DNA from: Lachnospiraceae bacterium AM48-27BH
GTDB lineage: Bacteria; Bacillota; Clostridia; Lachnospirales; Lachnospiraceae
Direction: 5' to 3'
Assembly: GCA_003478355.1 (NCBI GenBank)
Contig: QUFC01000012.1
Location: 1 to 64,000, forward strand
DNA length: 64,000 nt
The notes beneath the pieces were generated by a model, which was not told where the DNA came from, made no database searches, and saw only the letters and a list, made by a program, of their open reading frames with translations. Below, piece after piece: positions 1 to 6,997 of this stretch; positions within the stretch are counted from its first letter, which is position 1; each line of letters opens with the position of its first letter. The position numbers and the translations under genes are program-made.

Positions 1-100
1 CAAAAGTACACATAAAAAATGTACAATGTTGACAAAATAAAGTACATTTATTTGTGTACAATGTCAATATACAAAGTACATAAAAAAGTGTACTATATAG
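1..100. promoter_or_regulatory. Operator array of three GTACA/TGTAC dyads with a weak promoter
   Basis: Three inverted pairs are visible: GTACA at 6-10 with TGTAC at 20-24, GTACA at 42-46 with TGTAC at 55-59, and GTACA at 76-80 with TGTAC at 89-93. Arms are separated by 8 or 9 bases and units repeat every 34-36 bp, so they lie on about the same helix face. A -10-like TACTAT (91-96) overlaps the last arm, with TATACA at 68-73 as a poor -35. A TTGACA sits at 29-34. The layout suggests cooperative repression of the operon starting at 270. The same AAGTACA core recurs next to the element's HTH regulator gene (6566-6634), the likely source of the binding protein (inference). Confidence 0.6.
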
Positions 101-269
101 TCACAAGTTGATACAGAGAACACCGATAAGGTCGAAAACCTTAGAACTTCAATTCCATATACCCGTGACCGTGTACGATGAAGAAAACAGGAATAGCCGG
201 GAATGGTTGAAGCGGTGACTCGATCAACCAACTATAAACCAGACAGAAGATAATGAGGAGGATTCCAAT

Positions 270-548
270 ATGTGTAGAACGATGAAAGAATTAGAAAAAT
301 TTGTAGCTGATTATAGAAGCCTTAAAGCCATGAAAGAACAGTTAGACGCTGAGTTATTCGCAGTAGAGCGTGAGATCATCGGATATCTGGACATCAACCA
401 GAAACTGACTGAGACAGGTTCAGATTTTACAGTAAAGGTTTCCACCTGCGAACGCCGGACGTTGGATAGCAAGCGCCTTGAAGCAGATTTAGGTTCCCTT
501 GCAGAATACCAGAGGGTGAGCCAGTACAGAAGATTGTACGTGAAATAA
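270..548 (+). CDS. Small hypothetical protein, first gene of the early operon
   Basis: A 92-residue soluble, charged protein of unknown function. The ATG at 270 follows a strong GAGGAGG at about 253-260, so the start is secure. The N-terminal half is predicted helical and rich in Lys/Glu; no catalytic motif is visible. It opens a run of small same-strand genes behind the operator array at 1-100 and is preceded by about 170 bases of leader containing a GGTTGA/TCAACC hairpin near 205-232. Small helical proteins at this place in mobile elements often act in early regulation, but nothing in the residues shows that here. Confidence 0.65.
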   Translation: MCRTMKELEKFVADYRSLKAMKEQLDAELFAVEREIIGYLDINQKLTETGSDFTVKVSTCERRTLDSKRLEADLGSLAEYQRVSQYRRLYVK

Positions 549-606
549 GCGGAAAAGGGAGAAATCCCCTAACCGTTTTCCATAATAAGAATAGGAGAAT
601 GGCACA

Positions 607-831
607 ATGAAGCAGATGATTGAAGCGGTGAGAAAACATCACGCAATGAATAAAGTTCAAAAGTTATATCAGTTGGGATTATCTGAAAAGACCGTAAAAG
701 GGTTTGAGAATATCAGTTTTCAAACTTGGGTAGAAATCAGAGGAATCTATATCATGATTTCTTATGGTCAGCCATTCCCAGCAATGAGCAATGACGCAAG
801 AACAGTATTTTCTAATGTTGGACTGTTATAG
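607..831 (+). CDS. Small hypothetical protein
   Basis: A 74-residue protein with an ATG at 607 behind ATAGGAGAA. It has a basic N-terminus followed by a short segment (GLSEKTVKGFENISFQTWVE) that could form two helices; I see no diagnostic motif. It belongs to the same-strand run of small genes from 270 to 2627 and ends about 10 bases before the next start. Function unknown. Confidence 0.55.
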   Translation: MKQMIEAVRKHHAMNKVQKLYQLGLSEKTVKGFENISFQTWVEIRGIYIMISYGQPFPAMSNDARTVFSNVGLL

Positions 832-841
832 GAGGATAAAT

Positions 842-1285
842 ATGACAAGCAAAGCACAGGAGCGTAAAGCATTAAACGAGATCAAAGAAATCTTAGTACA
901 GCTTGAGCCGGAAGGATATGTAAGAACAGCATTAGATGGATGCTTAGAAATCGCAGCCGACAACATTGATAATGATTTTGCATGTAGTATGAAGCAGCGT
1001 GCAGAAGCAGCTGATAGGGATGCATCAAAGTATGCAGTTTTGGCAGAACAGAGAAAAGCCGAGATTGAGCAGTTGAACAGTACCAATCAATCATTGCGCC
1101 AAGATCGAGATACAGTGTCAGAATTACTTGTTAAGGAGCGCAAGCAGAACGCCGAAGAGATCAATAGATTGAACGGTATTATTGCAGAGTGCCGCAAGGA
1201 TTCAGATGATAAAGAATATCAGATTCAAGATATGGCAAATCAGATTCTCAAGCTGAAAGCCCAAGTCTATGATTTGACTTTTTAA
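842..1285 (+). CDS. Coiled-coil hypothetical protein
   Basis: A 147-residue protein. I take ATG 842 as start because it follows AGGAGGATAAAT directly; an in-frame start upstream at 791 overlaps the previous gene and lacks a ribosome site. Residues from about 60 to the end form a long heptad-rich helix dense in Glu, Lys, Gln and Asn, typical of a coiled coil. There are no transmembrane segments. It may be a structural or scaffolding partner of another element protein (inference from composition only). Confidence 0.65.
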   Translation: MTSKAQERKALNEIKEILVQLEPEGYVRTALDGCLEIAADNIDNDFACSMKQRAEAADRDASKYAVLAEQRKAEIEQLNSTNQSLRQDRDTVSELLVKERKQNAEEINRLNGIIAECRKDSDDKEYQIQDMANQILKLKAQVYDLTF

Positions 1286-1326
1286 TATAAGCCCGCCCCG
1301 GAGGTTACGAGGGCAGAAGGACAGGC

Positions 1327-1641
1327 ATGAAAAAATATAGAGTAAGCGCAAGCGAGCATTTTAACCTGTTATCTATGTATGACAAACTCAAGTGCCAAGA
1401 AATAGACATGGAAGAAGCACCGGCGCACACATACACAGAAGCCCAATGGGATGCATTGTATGACCGTCTGGAAGAGATCAATTCTCTTATGGAAAGAGCC
1501 TATTGTGTTGGGGCGTTGGTTAGTTGGGAGACATTAAAACGTATTCGTGAGATCAAGGAAGAACGGCAGATGATAAGATACAACACTTGCATAGCGCAAG
1601 GGGCATCGGAAAAAGATGCAGCGGTAGCATTTCAATTATAA
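1327..1641 (+). CDS. Hypothetical protein
   Basis: A 104-residue soluble protein; ATG 1327 sits behind AGAAGGACAGGC. The sequence is mixed helical and acidic, with no recognisable domain. A short GCCC/GGGC hairpin lies between the previous stop and this start. It is part of the early run; function unknown. Confidence 0.6.
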   Translation: MKKYRVSASEHFNLLSMYDKLKCQEIDMEEAPAHTYTEAQWDALYDRLEEINSLMERAYCVGALVSWETLKRIREIKEERQMIRYNTCIAQGASEKDAAVAFQL

Positions 1642-1687
1642 ATGAAAGGTTCTTACCGGAAAGTTACGGGAATAGGAGGAGAAGAAC

Positions 1688-1849
1688 ATGGACAAACAGG
1701 TTGTAACGATGGCAGTGGTAACAGATAAAGAGGGGTTAGTGGAGCGGATCGGACATAGCACCATTACACACCCGGCGATTAACTACACGGGTAATGGGAC
1801 AAAATGGGCTGAGGAAAAGCCGAAGAAACAGGAGGGCAAAGCATTATGA
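1688..1849 (+). CDS. Small hypothetical protein (53 aa)
   Basis: A 53-codon reading frame beginning at ATG 1688 behind AATAGGAGGAGAAGAAC, a very good ribosome site. Its TGA overlaps the next gene's start (ATGA at 1846-1849), indicating translational coupling. The product begins MDKQVVTMAVVTDKEGLVER and ends in a Lys/Glu-rich tail. No family is recognised, but the ribosome site and coupling support a real gene. Confidence 0.6.
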   Translation: MDKQVVTMAVVTDKEGLVERIGHSTITHPAINYTGNGTKWAEEKPKKQEGKAL

Positions 1850-2073
1850 AAGCATTTAGTTTCCGCATTGTAACGAACGCTGATGGAGTTGAGATCATCG
1901 ACCCCAGACAGTCTACAGAGTTCGATAGTTTGAATCTTCGGGAACTCAGACGTTACCTGGATGTAGAGGAACAGTTATACTACATGGAACGGCGCAAACG
2001 GCAGCAGGCCAGAGAGGAAGAGCACAGACGCAAGCTATTATATAAGTTGGCGGTTCTTCTGGGGGTGATATGA
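1846..2073 (+). CDS. Small basic hypothetical protein, coupled to the sigma-like gene
   Basis: A 75-residue protein whose ATG overlaps the stop of the preceding 53-residue gene and whose TGA overlaps the start of the sigma-like gene. The C-terminal half (from about residue 40) is a strongly basic Arg/Lys/Glu helix ending in a hydrophobic LYKLAVLLGVI, which may be a coiled coil or an amphipathic tail. Tight coupling on both sides suggests stoichiometric expression with the sigma-like protein. Function unknown. Confidence 0.6.
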   Translation: MKAFSFRIVTNADGVEIIDPRQSTEFDSLNLRELRRYLDVEEQLYYMERRKRQQAREEEHRRKLLYKLAVLLGVI

Positions 2074-2627
2074 TGGCAAGATTGGAACCCTTAAGCGCAC
2101 AAGAGCGGGACTTTGCTGCAGAGCATCACAACATCGTATACAAGTTTCTACACGTAAACAAGTTTTCGATAGAAGATTTCTATGACATAGCGGTTCTGGG
2201 ATACTTGCAAGGCGTTCGGGCATATCTCAGCCGTGAGAAATCGAAAGCCAACATTCCATTTACTGTGGTGGCGTGGGGATATATGCGGGCAGCAGTACAA
2301 CAGTATTTCAACAAGCAAGATGCCGCCAAGAGAATCCCGCCAGAATTGATTCTAAGCCTAGACATCATGGACGAGGACAAAGTGTTCTTCGATCACATTT
2401 ATGAAGATCAGTACATGGAAAATGTAGCCATAGAGCAACAGGTATTGGAAACAACGGTCAAGGCATTTCCGCAGATGCAGCAGGCAATCATCTGGTGCAA
2501 GCTGGACGGCATGAGCAACAGGGAAATTTGCAAGGAATTGGGGATTCTTGACGGGAAATTTTATCGGGAAATGAATAAGATCAAGGCAACTACAGAACGA
2601 TTAATTGGAAGGAGGAAAGATAAGTAA
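2070..2627 (+). CDS. Sigma-70-like transcription factor
   Basis: A 185-residue protein with the two-domain layout of small sigma-70 factors. Residues about 18-80 resemble region 2, with a helix-rich stretch ending TVVAWGYMRAAVQQYFNK. Residues about 125-175 resemble region 4, with a helix-turn-helix around GMSNREICKELGI. Sigma-70-type proteins recruit RNA polymerase to promoters, and phage members switch transcription between gene sets. Its stop is followed directly by a non-coding RNA region, and the same element encodes its own RNA polymerase at 15373-18573. Whether it works with host core enzyme, with that polymerase, or only as a DNA-binding protein cannot be read from sequence. The family call is by pattern and moderately sure. 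Confidence 0.6.
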   Translation: MMARLEPLSAQERDFAAEHHNIVYKFLHVNKFSIEDFYDIAVLGYLQGVRAYLSREKSKANIPFTVVAWGYMRAAVQQYFNKQDAAKRIPPELILSLDIMDEDKVFFDHIYEDQYMENVAIEQQVLETTVKAFPQMQQAIIWCKLDGMSNREICKELGILDGKFYREMNKIKATTERLIGRRKDK

Positions 2628-2629
2628 CT

Positions 2630-3060
2630 AGAATATAATTAAATGTGAACAAATAGGTTCAAATATACTCAAAATCCAGAGTATTCGTTTGTGCTAACGT
2701 CAAAGCAGTCGGAAACGTCGAGAAGTAACCAGTGCAAGTTGAAACAGCCTTGCTAATTATAGGATAGAACCTTGATGGTGATGTTTGGACAATGGTAGAA
2801 GTCTACGAAAACCAAGTAGCAAAAAGAAAAAATATTAAGAAAGGAAAAGCTATTTAGATGAAAACCTATATCTAATCAATGAAAAAGAATTTATAGGTGT
2901 GTACCGATGGCTAAGTCGGGAATTTACGACTGTGGAGTGTACAAGAACTTGTGAGTAGTGTGTTACTTTTAACCACCAAAGCATACACGTTGAAACAGTA
3001 ACTATAAATCGTGAGATTATAGCAAATCATCTAGCATATGCACATTTGTGTATGTTTTTA
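2630..3060 (+). ncRNA. Putative large structured non-coding RNA
   Basis: About 430 bases without a credible reading frame, full of local complementarity and closed by a terminator. Visible pairings are TGAAC/GTTCA near 2645-2660, GCAAG/CTTGC near 2732-2755, GTAG/CTAC near 2795-2810, TTAGAT/ATCTAA around 2857-2880 whose loop contains CCTAT that can pair with ATAGG about 30 bases downstream (a pseudoknot-like layout), GTCG/CGAC around 2914-2929, and CTATAA/TTATAG at 3002-3022. The motif GTTGAAACAG occurs twice, at about 2737 and 2989. It lies between the sigma-like gene and a DUF3846-like gene. Known large phage-borne RNAs such as ROOL or GOLLD, or a group I intron remnant, are possible; I could not match it from memory. 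Confidence 0.5.
3035..3059 (+). terminator. Intrinsic terminator after the putative ncRNA
   Basis: The hairpin CATATGCACA-TT-TGTGTATG (3035-3054, one bulged T) is followed by TTTTT (3055-3059). It ends just before the ATG at 3074, so the upstream RNA is likely a separate transcript. Confidence 0.55.
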
Positions 3061-3073
3061 GTAGCAGATCAGC

Positions 3074-3445
3074 ATGATAGCATTATTTTTAGATATGGAA
3101 AATGACGAAGTTAGGATAGTAACGGTAAACGGTTTACAAAACTATTGCCGTCTGATTGGCTGTGACTGTATAGAGATAGTCAATAGAGAAATTAGAGGAA
3201 AACGTTATGATATTATCTGCGATGATGAAGGATTGTTAAAGGCAGAGCCGCAAGTCTCAGCCGTTAATGGACGGGGCGAAGCGATGCTTGTTGGCAATCT
3301 TATCATTTGTGGCGAAGCAGACGCAGACGGAAACGAAACAAGTCTGGCGGAAGAGGACATTATACATATCCGGCAAAGTATCTTGATTTTGCCGACAATC
3401 AACAATCCATCGTTCCATCATATCTTATGCTTTACAGAGTATTGA
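3074..3445 (+). CDS. DUF3846-like protein
   Basis: A 123-residue soluble protein. The pattern of an N-terminal strand, a conserved VNGLQNYCRLIGCDCIEIV stretch, a middle ICDDEGLLK and a GNLIICGEAD segment matches the DUF3846 family, common in plasmids and phages of Firmicutes and of unknown function. The last 20 residues look unlike the family and may be a diverged tail. The ribosome site is weak (AGCAGATCAGC). It is separated from the previous gene by the putative ncRNA and its terminator. Confidence 0.6.
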   Translation: MIALFLDMENDEVRIVTVNGLQNYCRLIGCDCIEIVNREIRGKRYDIICDDEGLLKAEPQVSAVNGRGEAMLVGNLIICGEADADGNETSLAEEDIIHIRQSILILPTINNPSFHHILCFTEY

Positions 3446-3456
3446 CAGGGCGTAAA

Positions 3457-3483
3457 CCTCTGCTGCCAAATTGGTAGCGGAGG
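3457..3483 (+). other. Strong intercistronic hairpin upstream of the HNH gene
   Basis: CCTCTGCTGCC (3457-3467) pairs with GGTAGCGGAGG (3473-3483) around an AAATT loop, giving 11 pairs including wobbles. No T-run follows, so it is more likely an RNA-stability or processing element than a terminator. Confidence 0.45.
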
Positions 3484-3517
3484 GAAAATTATAAAAAGTG
3501 AAAGAGAGACGGGAAAA

Positions 3518-4126
3518 ATGGCTATCGTAATTACAGACGGAACCAGATATATCAGCGGCGTTACACCAGGAAGCAAAGGAGTCAAAATAGAAAATGCAGC
3601 AGAAGCATATGAGTTCACCGATGCAAATGCAGCAATCCAGTATATGCAAAGTGACAAAGCGTTTACCCTCTATTACTATGTATATGACACAGTAACGCAA
3701 AAGATCGTATGGAAGTGGTTGGAACCGGAAGAGGTAGCACGGATCAGAGCAGCGAAAGCGGTATGGAAAGAAGCAGCAAAAGAGAATGGGCTAAGAAAGA
3801 AAAATAAAATCCATAGAAAGATGTATTCCAACGATGTAAAGAAGTTGCTGTATAAGGAAGCAAATGGAAAATGTGCATTATGTGGCCGGGAAATGACCTT
3901 AGATCAAGTGACACTGGATCATATTATTCCATTGGCTAAAAATGGCCCAGATCGTGTAGATAATTTGCAAATTTGTTGTAAGGGCTGCAACTTGCTAAAG
4001 GGAGCCGCCCTTCCGGAAGATTTTGCCAACAGGGTAAACGCAATCTTCCTATACCAGATGGAACGCAAATATGCCCACAAGATAACATGGAAATTTGCTA
4101 GTTGGATGTTGCGAAAATTGGGATAA
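3518..4126 (+). CDS. HNH endonuclease
   Basis: A 202-residue protein. The C-terminal half (about residues 115-170) is a clear HNH domain with zinc ligands: CALC, then the catalytic DHIIPLAKNG, then VDNLQICCKGCNLLKG. HNH proteins cut DNA or RNA through one metal ion. The N-terminal 75 residues have beta-rich character (IVITDGTRYISGV...) and may be a separate small domain. There is no RuvC or IscB part, so it is not an IscB-type guide nuclease despite the nearby structured RNA. In phages such proteins act as homing nucleases or in packaging; no terminase gene lies near, so homing or DNA processing is more likely. Start ATG 3518 follows GAGAGACGGG. Confidence 0.8.
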   Translation: MAIVITDGTRYISGVTPGSKGVKIENAAEAYEFTDANAAIQYMQSDKAFTLYYYVYDTVTQKIVWKWLEPEEVARIRAAKAVWKEAAKENGLRKKNKIHRKMYSNDVKKLLYKEANGKCALCGREMTLDQVTLDHIIPLAKNGPDRVDNLQICCKGCNLLKGAALPEDFANRVNAIFLYQMERKYAHKITWKFASWMLRKLG

Positions 4127-4146
4127 CGCCAATAGGGAAAATTCCC

Positions 4147-4175
4147 TTGAGTTGGCACGGCGCAGATAGTATAAT
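4147..4175 (+). promoter_or_regulatory. Promoter of the Uma2/MNT/HEPN cassette
   Basis: TTGAGT at 4147-4152 and TATAAT at 4170-4175 with a 17-base spacer, 24 bases before the Uma2-like start. The -35 sits inside a hairpin (GCCAATAGGG/CCCTTGAGTTGGC). It gives this accessory cassette independent expression. Confidence 0.6.
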
Positions 4176-4198
4176 ATAGGAAAAGGAAGGTGAAGAGA

Positions 4199-4699
4199 AT
4201 GAGCGCATTACCGATAGAAGATATGAGCAATGCCTATATAGAGCATTCCATGGTTATAAATAATTTTGTGGTCGAGATTGGAAGTCAGATCAAAGACAGT
4301 CTGTGCCGTGTTTTTGGCGATGGCGTACAGTATCAATGGCGGGAAAACGATGATAAAGTAGTCATTCCAGACGCTTCGATCAACTGCAATATTCGGGACC
4401 GAAAGAATGTATCGTTCACCGGAATCCCTAGATTTGTAATGGAAGTTCTGTCTGACGCAACTGAAAAGTATGATCGTGGCGAGAAGATGGAAACCTATTG
4501 TAAAGTCGGCGTATCTGAATATTGGATCGTGGACTGGCGTAAGAAGTCTGTGGAAATCTATATGTTTGACTATAAGGAAGACGGAAAGCCGTACTCATAT
4601 CTGTTCAAAGCTGTAACGGAAAAGAATAAGGATGAACTGGGGCTTGTGATGTTCCCTAATTTCAAGATTAGTTTTGACCATTTGTTTGATTTTGCATAG
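4199..4699 (+). CDS. Uma2-like (DUF820) putative restriction-endonuclease-fold protein
   Basis: A 166-residue protein with the Uma2/DUF820 pattern: VIPDASINC, then GIPRFVMEVLSDAT (acidic residue in place of the PD-(D/E)XK core glutamate), then YCKVGVSEYWIVDWR with the Lys/Tyr and Asp of the family, then a beta-rich end. These proteins have a PD-(D/E)XK nuclease fold, and their biological role is poorly known. I prefer ATG 4199 over GTG 4190, because AAAAGGAAGG is then about 8 bases upstream. It leads the cassette with the MNT/HEPN pair and has its own promoter. Confidence 0.75.
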   Translation: MSALPIEDMSNAYIEHSMVINNFVVEIGSQIKDSLCRVFGDGVQYQWRENDDKVVIPDASINCNIRDRKNVSFTGIPRFVMEVLSDATEKYDRGEKMETYCKVGVSEYWIVDWRKKSVEIYMFDYKEDGKPYSYLFKAVTEKNKDELGLVMFPNFKISFDHLFDFA

Positions 4700-4750
4700 G
4701 AATCTAATGGGAAGAGATAGCAGATAATTTCATGGAAAGGAGTGAGGTCA

Positions 4751-5086
4751 ATGCCAGCAGCAAAAAGAGAAATTATCATGTCTTTTGCAAGAAAAGTAAG
4801 AAGGATACTGGGTAAAAATTTAAAACAGGTAATCCTATATGGTTCTTATGCCAGAGGTGATTATACAGAAGATTCAGATATTGATATTATGGTTTTGACA
4901 ACACTTACCGATAAAGAGATAGAACAGATAGAGACAGAAATTTATGATCTGGCGTTTGATTATCTGATGGATTATGGCGTAGATATCAGTGTAGTAATTA
5001 AAAATGAAGAGCAGTTTAATTATTGGCTGGGAGCATTGCCGTTTTATGACAATGTGCGGAAAGAAGGGATGGTGCTGAATGGATAA
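4751..5086 (+). CDS. MNT-type nucleotidyltransferase (antitoxin-like)
   Basis: A 111-residue minimal nucleotidyltransferase. The hallmark GSYARGDYTEDSDIDIMV (about residues 35-52) gives the GS and DxD metal-binding motif. In MntA-HepT systems the MNT protein modifies the partner HEPN toxin with AMP and silences it. I take ATG 4751, preceded by AAAGGAGTGAGG. The stop overlaps the start of the HEPN gene by 8 bases, as in known MNT/HEPN pairs. Assignment to a toxin-antitoxin module is by family and gene order. Confidence 0.85.
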   Translation: MPAAKREIIMSFARKVRRILGKNLKQVILYGSYARGDYTEDSDIDIMVLTTLTDKEIEQIETEIYDLAFDYLMDYGVDISVVIKNEEQFNYWLGALPFYDNVRKEGMVLNG

Positions 5087-5480
5087 TAGACAGGAAGAAT
5101 TGAGCAAATATAGAATCCAGGAATCCAAGAATAGCCTAAAAGTAGCGGAACATTGCTTAAATGAAGGCTTGTATAAAGATTCCATCAATCGTTCATACTA
5201 TGCTGCTTTTTATGCGATTAAGGCAGTTCTGGCACTGGGAACCATTGATTTTAAAAGGCATAAAGATGTTGTTGCTTATTTCAATAAGGAATACGTGGCA
5301 ACGAATGAGTTTCCGAGAGAACTTGGAAGACGTTTGGGAATGCTGAAACAGTTAAGAGAAAAAAGCGATTATGATGATTTTTACATTGCATCAAAAGAGC
5401 AAGCAGAGGAGCAGTATCATACTGCTGAGTACACAATAGAAAACGTAGAGCAATATTTGAAAGTCAAAGGAATTGCATAA
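5079..5480 (+). CDS. HEPN domain protein (putative RNase toxin)
   Basis: A 133-residue all-helical protein with HEPN features: SINRSYYAAFYAIKAVL (about residues 37-53) and LREKSDYDDFY (about 92-102). HEPN proteins are commonly RNases acting as toxins, and MNT/HEPN pairs are known as type VII toxin-antitoxin modules. The canonical RX4-6H ribonuclease motif is not obvious; the R...DY form here belongs to a subfamily in which catalysis is less certain. It overlaps the MNT gene by 8 bases and ends at a strong terminator. It likely serves in element maintenance or phage defence (inference). Confidence 0.8.
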   Translation: MDNRQEELSKYRIQESKNSLKVAEHCLNEGLYKDSINRSYYAAFYAIKAVLALGTIDFKRHKDVVAYFNKEYVATNEFPRELGRRLGMLKQLREKSDYDDFYIASKEQAEEQYHTAEYTIENVEQYLKVKGIA

Positions 5481-5483
5481 GAG

Positions 5484-5513
5484 AAGCCTACCGGAGTGAG
5501 ATCTGGTAGGCTT
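5484..5513. terminator. Bidirectional terminator between the HEPN and regulator genes
   Basis: AAGCCTACC (5484-5492) and GGTAGGCTT (5505-5513) form a perfect 9-bp stem followed by TTTTG on the plus strand. It lies between convergent genes and can serve both. Confidence 0.75.
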
Positions 5514-5518
5514 TTGTG

Positions 5519-6541
5519 TTACTCATAGTTGGTTGGTTTGATTTCTCCATAATTGTCGAGATAATTGTATATTTCATTCAGTATATCTTGTGGAACAACT
5601 TCAAATATAGAAGGTAAATCGTATTCTTCTCCAAATCCTAAAAACCAGTTAACACATTCTTTGATATGCGTAGTAAGATCTTTTCCAGTATGTGTTTGCC
5701 AGGATTTAAGATAATGCTTCAAAACATTAGGTTGTCCACGTTCAATCATAAAAGAGACATCAGTGGTAAATTCACGCTTGATTGAGAAAAGATCTGGATT
5801 TTTTTTGTGAATTTCCTTATGCAATTTAAAAATAATTCTCTTGAAATTGTCCAAAGCAGTATGAATCCACTCTTTATAAAGTGAATCATAATACTCATCT
5901 CGTTTTTGCCATTCACGGATGGTATTGATACTATCATTTTTCATAGAGAGATCATTAAATTTTGCATAGAGGGCTAACAAATCGTTAAGTGCAGTAGTAT
6001 GTTCTGATTCGTCCAGTTCTTTAACGCCGTATACGGGGATACCCAATAAAGCAAAAGCCAAATCTGAATCTTTATATACTGAATAATATAGATGCTGTAG
6101 TGCTGTTAAAGCTGCCTGTTTTTGATTTGTTGACATTCCGAAGATGGTGTTACGAATTTGAGGAATAAGCTGATCGTCCAGCAATTCGTCTAAGGAATCC
6201 ATTAAATCATCTTCTTCATATATTTCTGAGAAATTGTCGGATATGTCAATCAATTCATACCATTCCCGCTCATCATTACCAATAGTTTGTTTTAGAATCT
6301 GTTCGACGGTATCAATCGCATCGTCTGGATCGTCAGTTTCTTCCAATATCATGTAAATTTTGATTAAATCGTCTTTAGTGATTTTTTTTGTTTTTCCGTT
6401 CTCTATATTTTGCAACCAGAACTTTGAGTGACCATTACCAACCTGTTCTGATAGATCGTAACTAGAAATCCCCATATCTTTTCTACGTTCAATAATATCA
6501 AGCCTAAGAGCATTTGTGATGGCAATTTTTTCACTAGCCAT
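5519..6541 (-). CDS. HTH-type regulator of the element with long C-terminal domain
   Basis: A 340-residue protein. The N-terminal 60 residues form an XRE-like helix-turn-helix (RKDMGISSYDLSEQVGNGHS, then WLQNIENGKTKKI). The remaining 280 residues are helical, acidic and unfamiliar. I choose ATG 6541, because GAGGTG lies 8 bases upstream; ATG 6559 has none. It is transcribed against its neighbours from a consensus promoter (6577-6605) flanked by TTGTACTT and AAGTACAA, cores like those of the operator array at 1-100. It is therefore a good candidate for the master repressor of the element. The large C-terminal part could sense a signal; no peptidase motif is seen. Confidence 0.65.
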   Translation of the reverse strand: MASEKIAITNALRLDIIERRKDMGISSYDLSEQVGNGHSKFWLQNIENGKTKKITKDDLIKIYMILEETDDPDDAIDTVEQILKQTIGNDEREWYELIDISDNFSEIYEEDDLMDSLDELLDDQLIPQIRNTIFGMSTNQKQAALTALQHLYYSVYKDSDLAFALLGIPVYGVKELDESEHTTALNDLLALYAKFNDLSMKNDSINTIREWQKRDEYYDSLYKEWIHTALDNFKRIIFKLHKEIHKKNPDLFSIKREFTTDVSFMIERGQPNVLKHYLKSWQTHTGKDLTTHIKECVNWFLGFGEEYDLPSIFEVVPQDILNEIYNYLDNYGEIKPTNYE

Positions 6542-6565
6542 ATAGAACACCTCGTTCATTATAAT

Positions 6566-6634
6566 TTGTACTTATCATTATAATTGTTACTAAAAACAAA
6601 GTCAACAAGTATAAATAATACCAATTAAGTACAA
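6566..6634 (-). promoter_or_regulatory. Consensus promoter and operators of the regulator gene
   Basis: On the minus strand, TTGACT (6605-6600) and TATAAT (6582-6577) are 17 bases apart, upstream of the regulator start at 6541. TTGTACTT (6566-6573) and AAGTACAA (6627-6634) form a perfect 8-bp inverted pair bracketing the promoter. This layout fits autoregulation by looping or cooperative binding. Confidence 0.7.
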
Positions 6635-6661
6635 AACAAGAAATATAAGTAAAAAAAATAC

Positions 6662-6690
6662 TTGACAAGATATTATACCAGTGCTACACT
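6662..6690 (+). promoter_or_regulatory. Promoter of the tubRZ-primase operon
   Basis: TTGACA (6662-6667) and TACACT (6685-6690) with a 17-base spacer, reading towards the TubR/TubZ genes and divergent from the regulator promoter. It lies 28 bases from the AAGTACAA operator at 6627-6634. Confidence 0.65.
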
Positions 6691-6728
6691 AGAGACATGA
6701 AAGAGAGGTACAAAAGGAATGAACATGG

Positions 6729-6876
6729 AAGGTAACACAGGTTAAAAAGAAATGGGACAAGGTTCCAATAGAATATACAGTGCAAGGTAAGATAAATAAA
6801 AAACTCCGACAAAACGGATGCTGGTAACATCCACCGCCGGAGTCTTCATGGTAAAAGATCGTCTGGTAAACGATCT
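6729..6876. repeat. GGTAA repeats and hairpins upstream of tubR: candidate centromere
   Basis: GGTAA occurs at 6731, 6786, 6823, 6850 and 6865, with GGTTAA at 6740. Two hairpins overlie them: ACTCCG (6803-6808) with CGGAGT (6838-6843) enclosing GGATG/CATCC, and AGATCGT (6856-6862) with ACGATCT (6870-6876). Type III partition systems keep their tubC repeats just upstream of tubR, so this is the expected place. The assignment is by position and repetition only. Confidence 0.35.
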
Positions 6877-6997
6877 CCTAAATCGACAAAGTTATTTTAT
6901 CATGGAAAATTTTATTTGTCAAATTATCACCGGTGTTCTGCGGGTGGTATTTCCCACACTTTATATTAGAAAAAACAAGAAAATTGAATATGGAAGG

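Noticed and set aside
2630..4126. HEARO/omega-RNA plus IscB-type nuclease (structured RNA followed by an HNH gene)
   Set aside because: The HNH protein has only 202 residues and no RuvC or bridge-helix part, and a DUF3846-like gene lies between it and the RNA.
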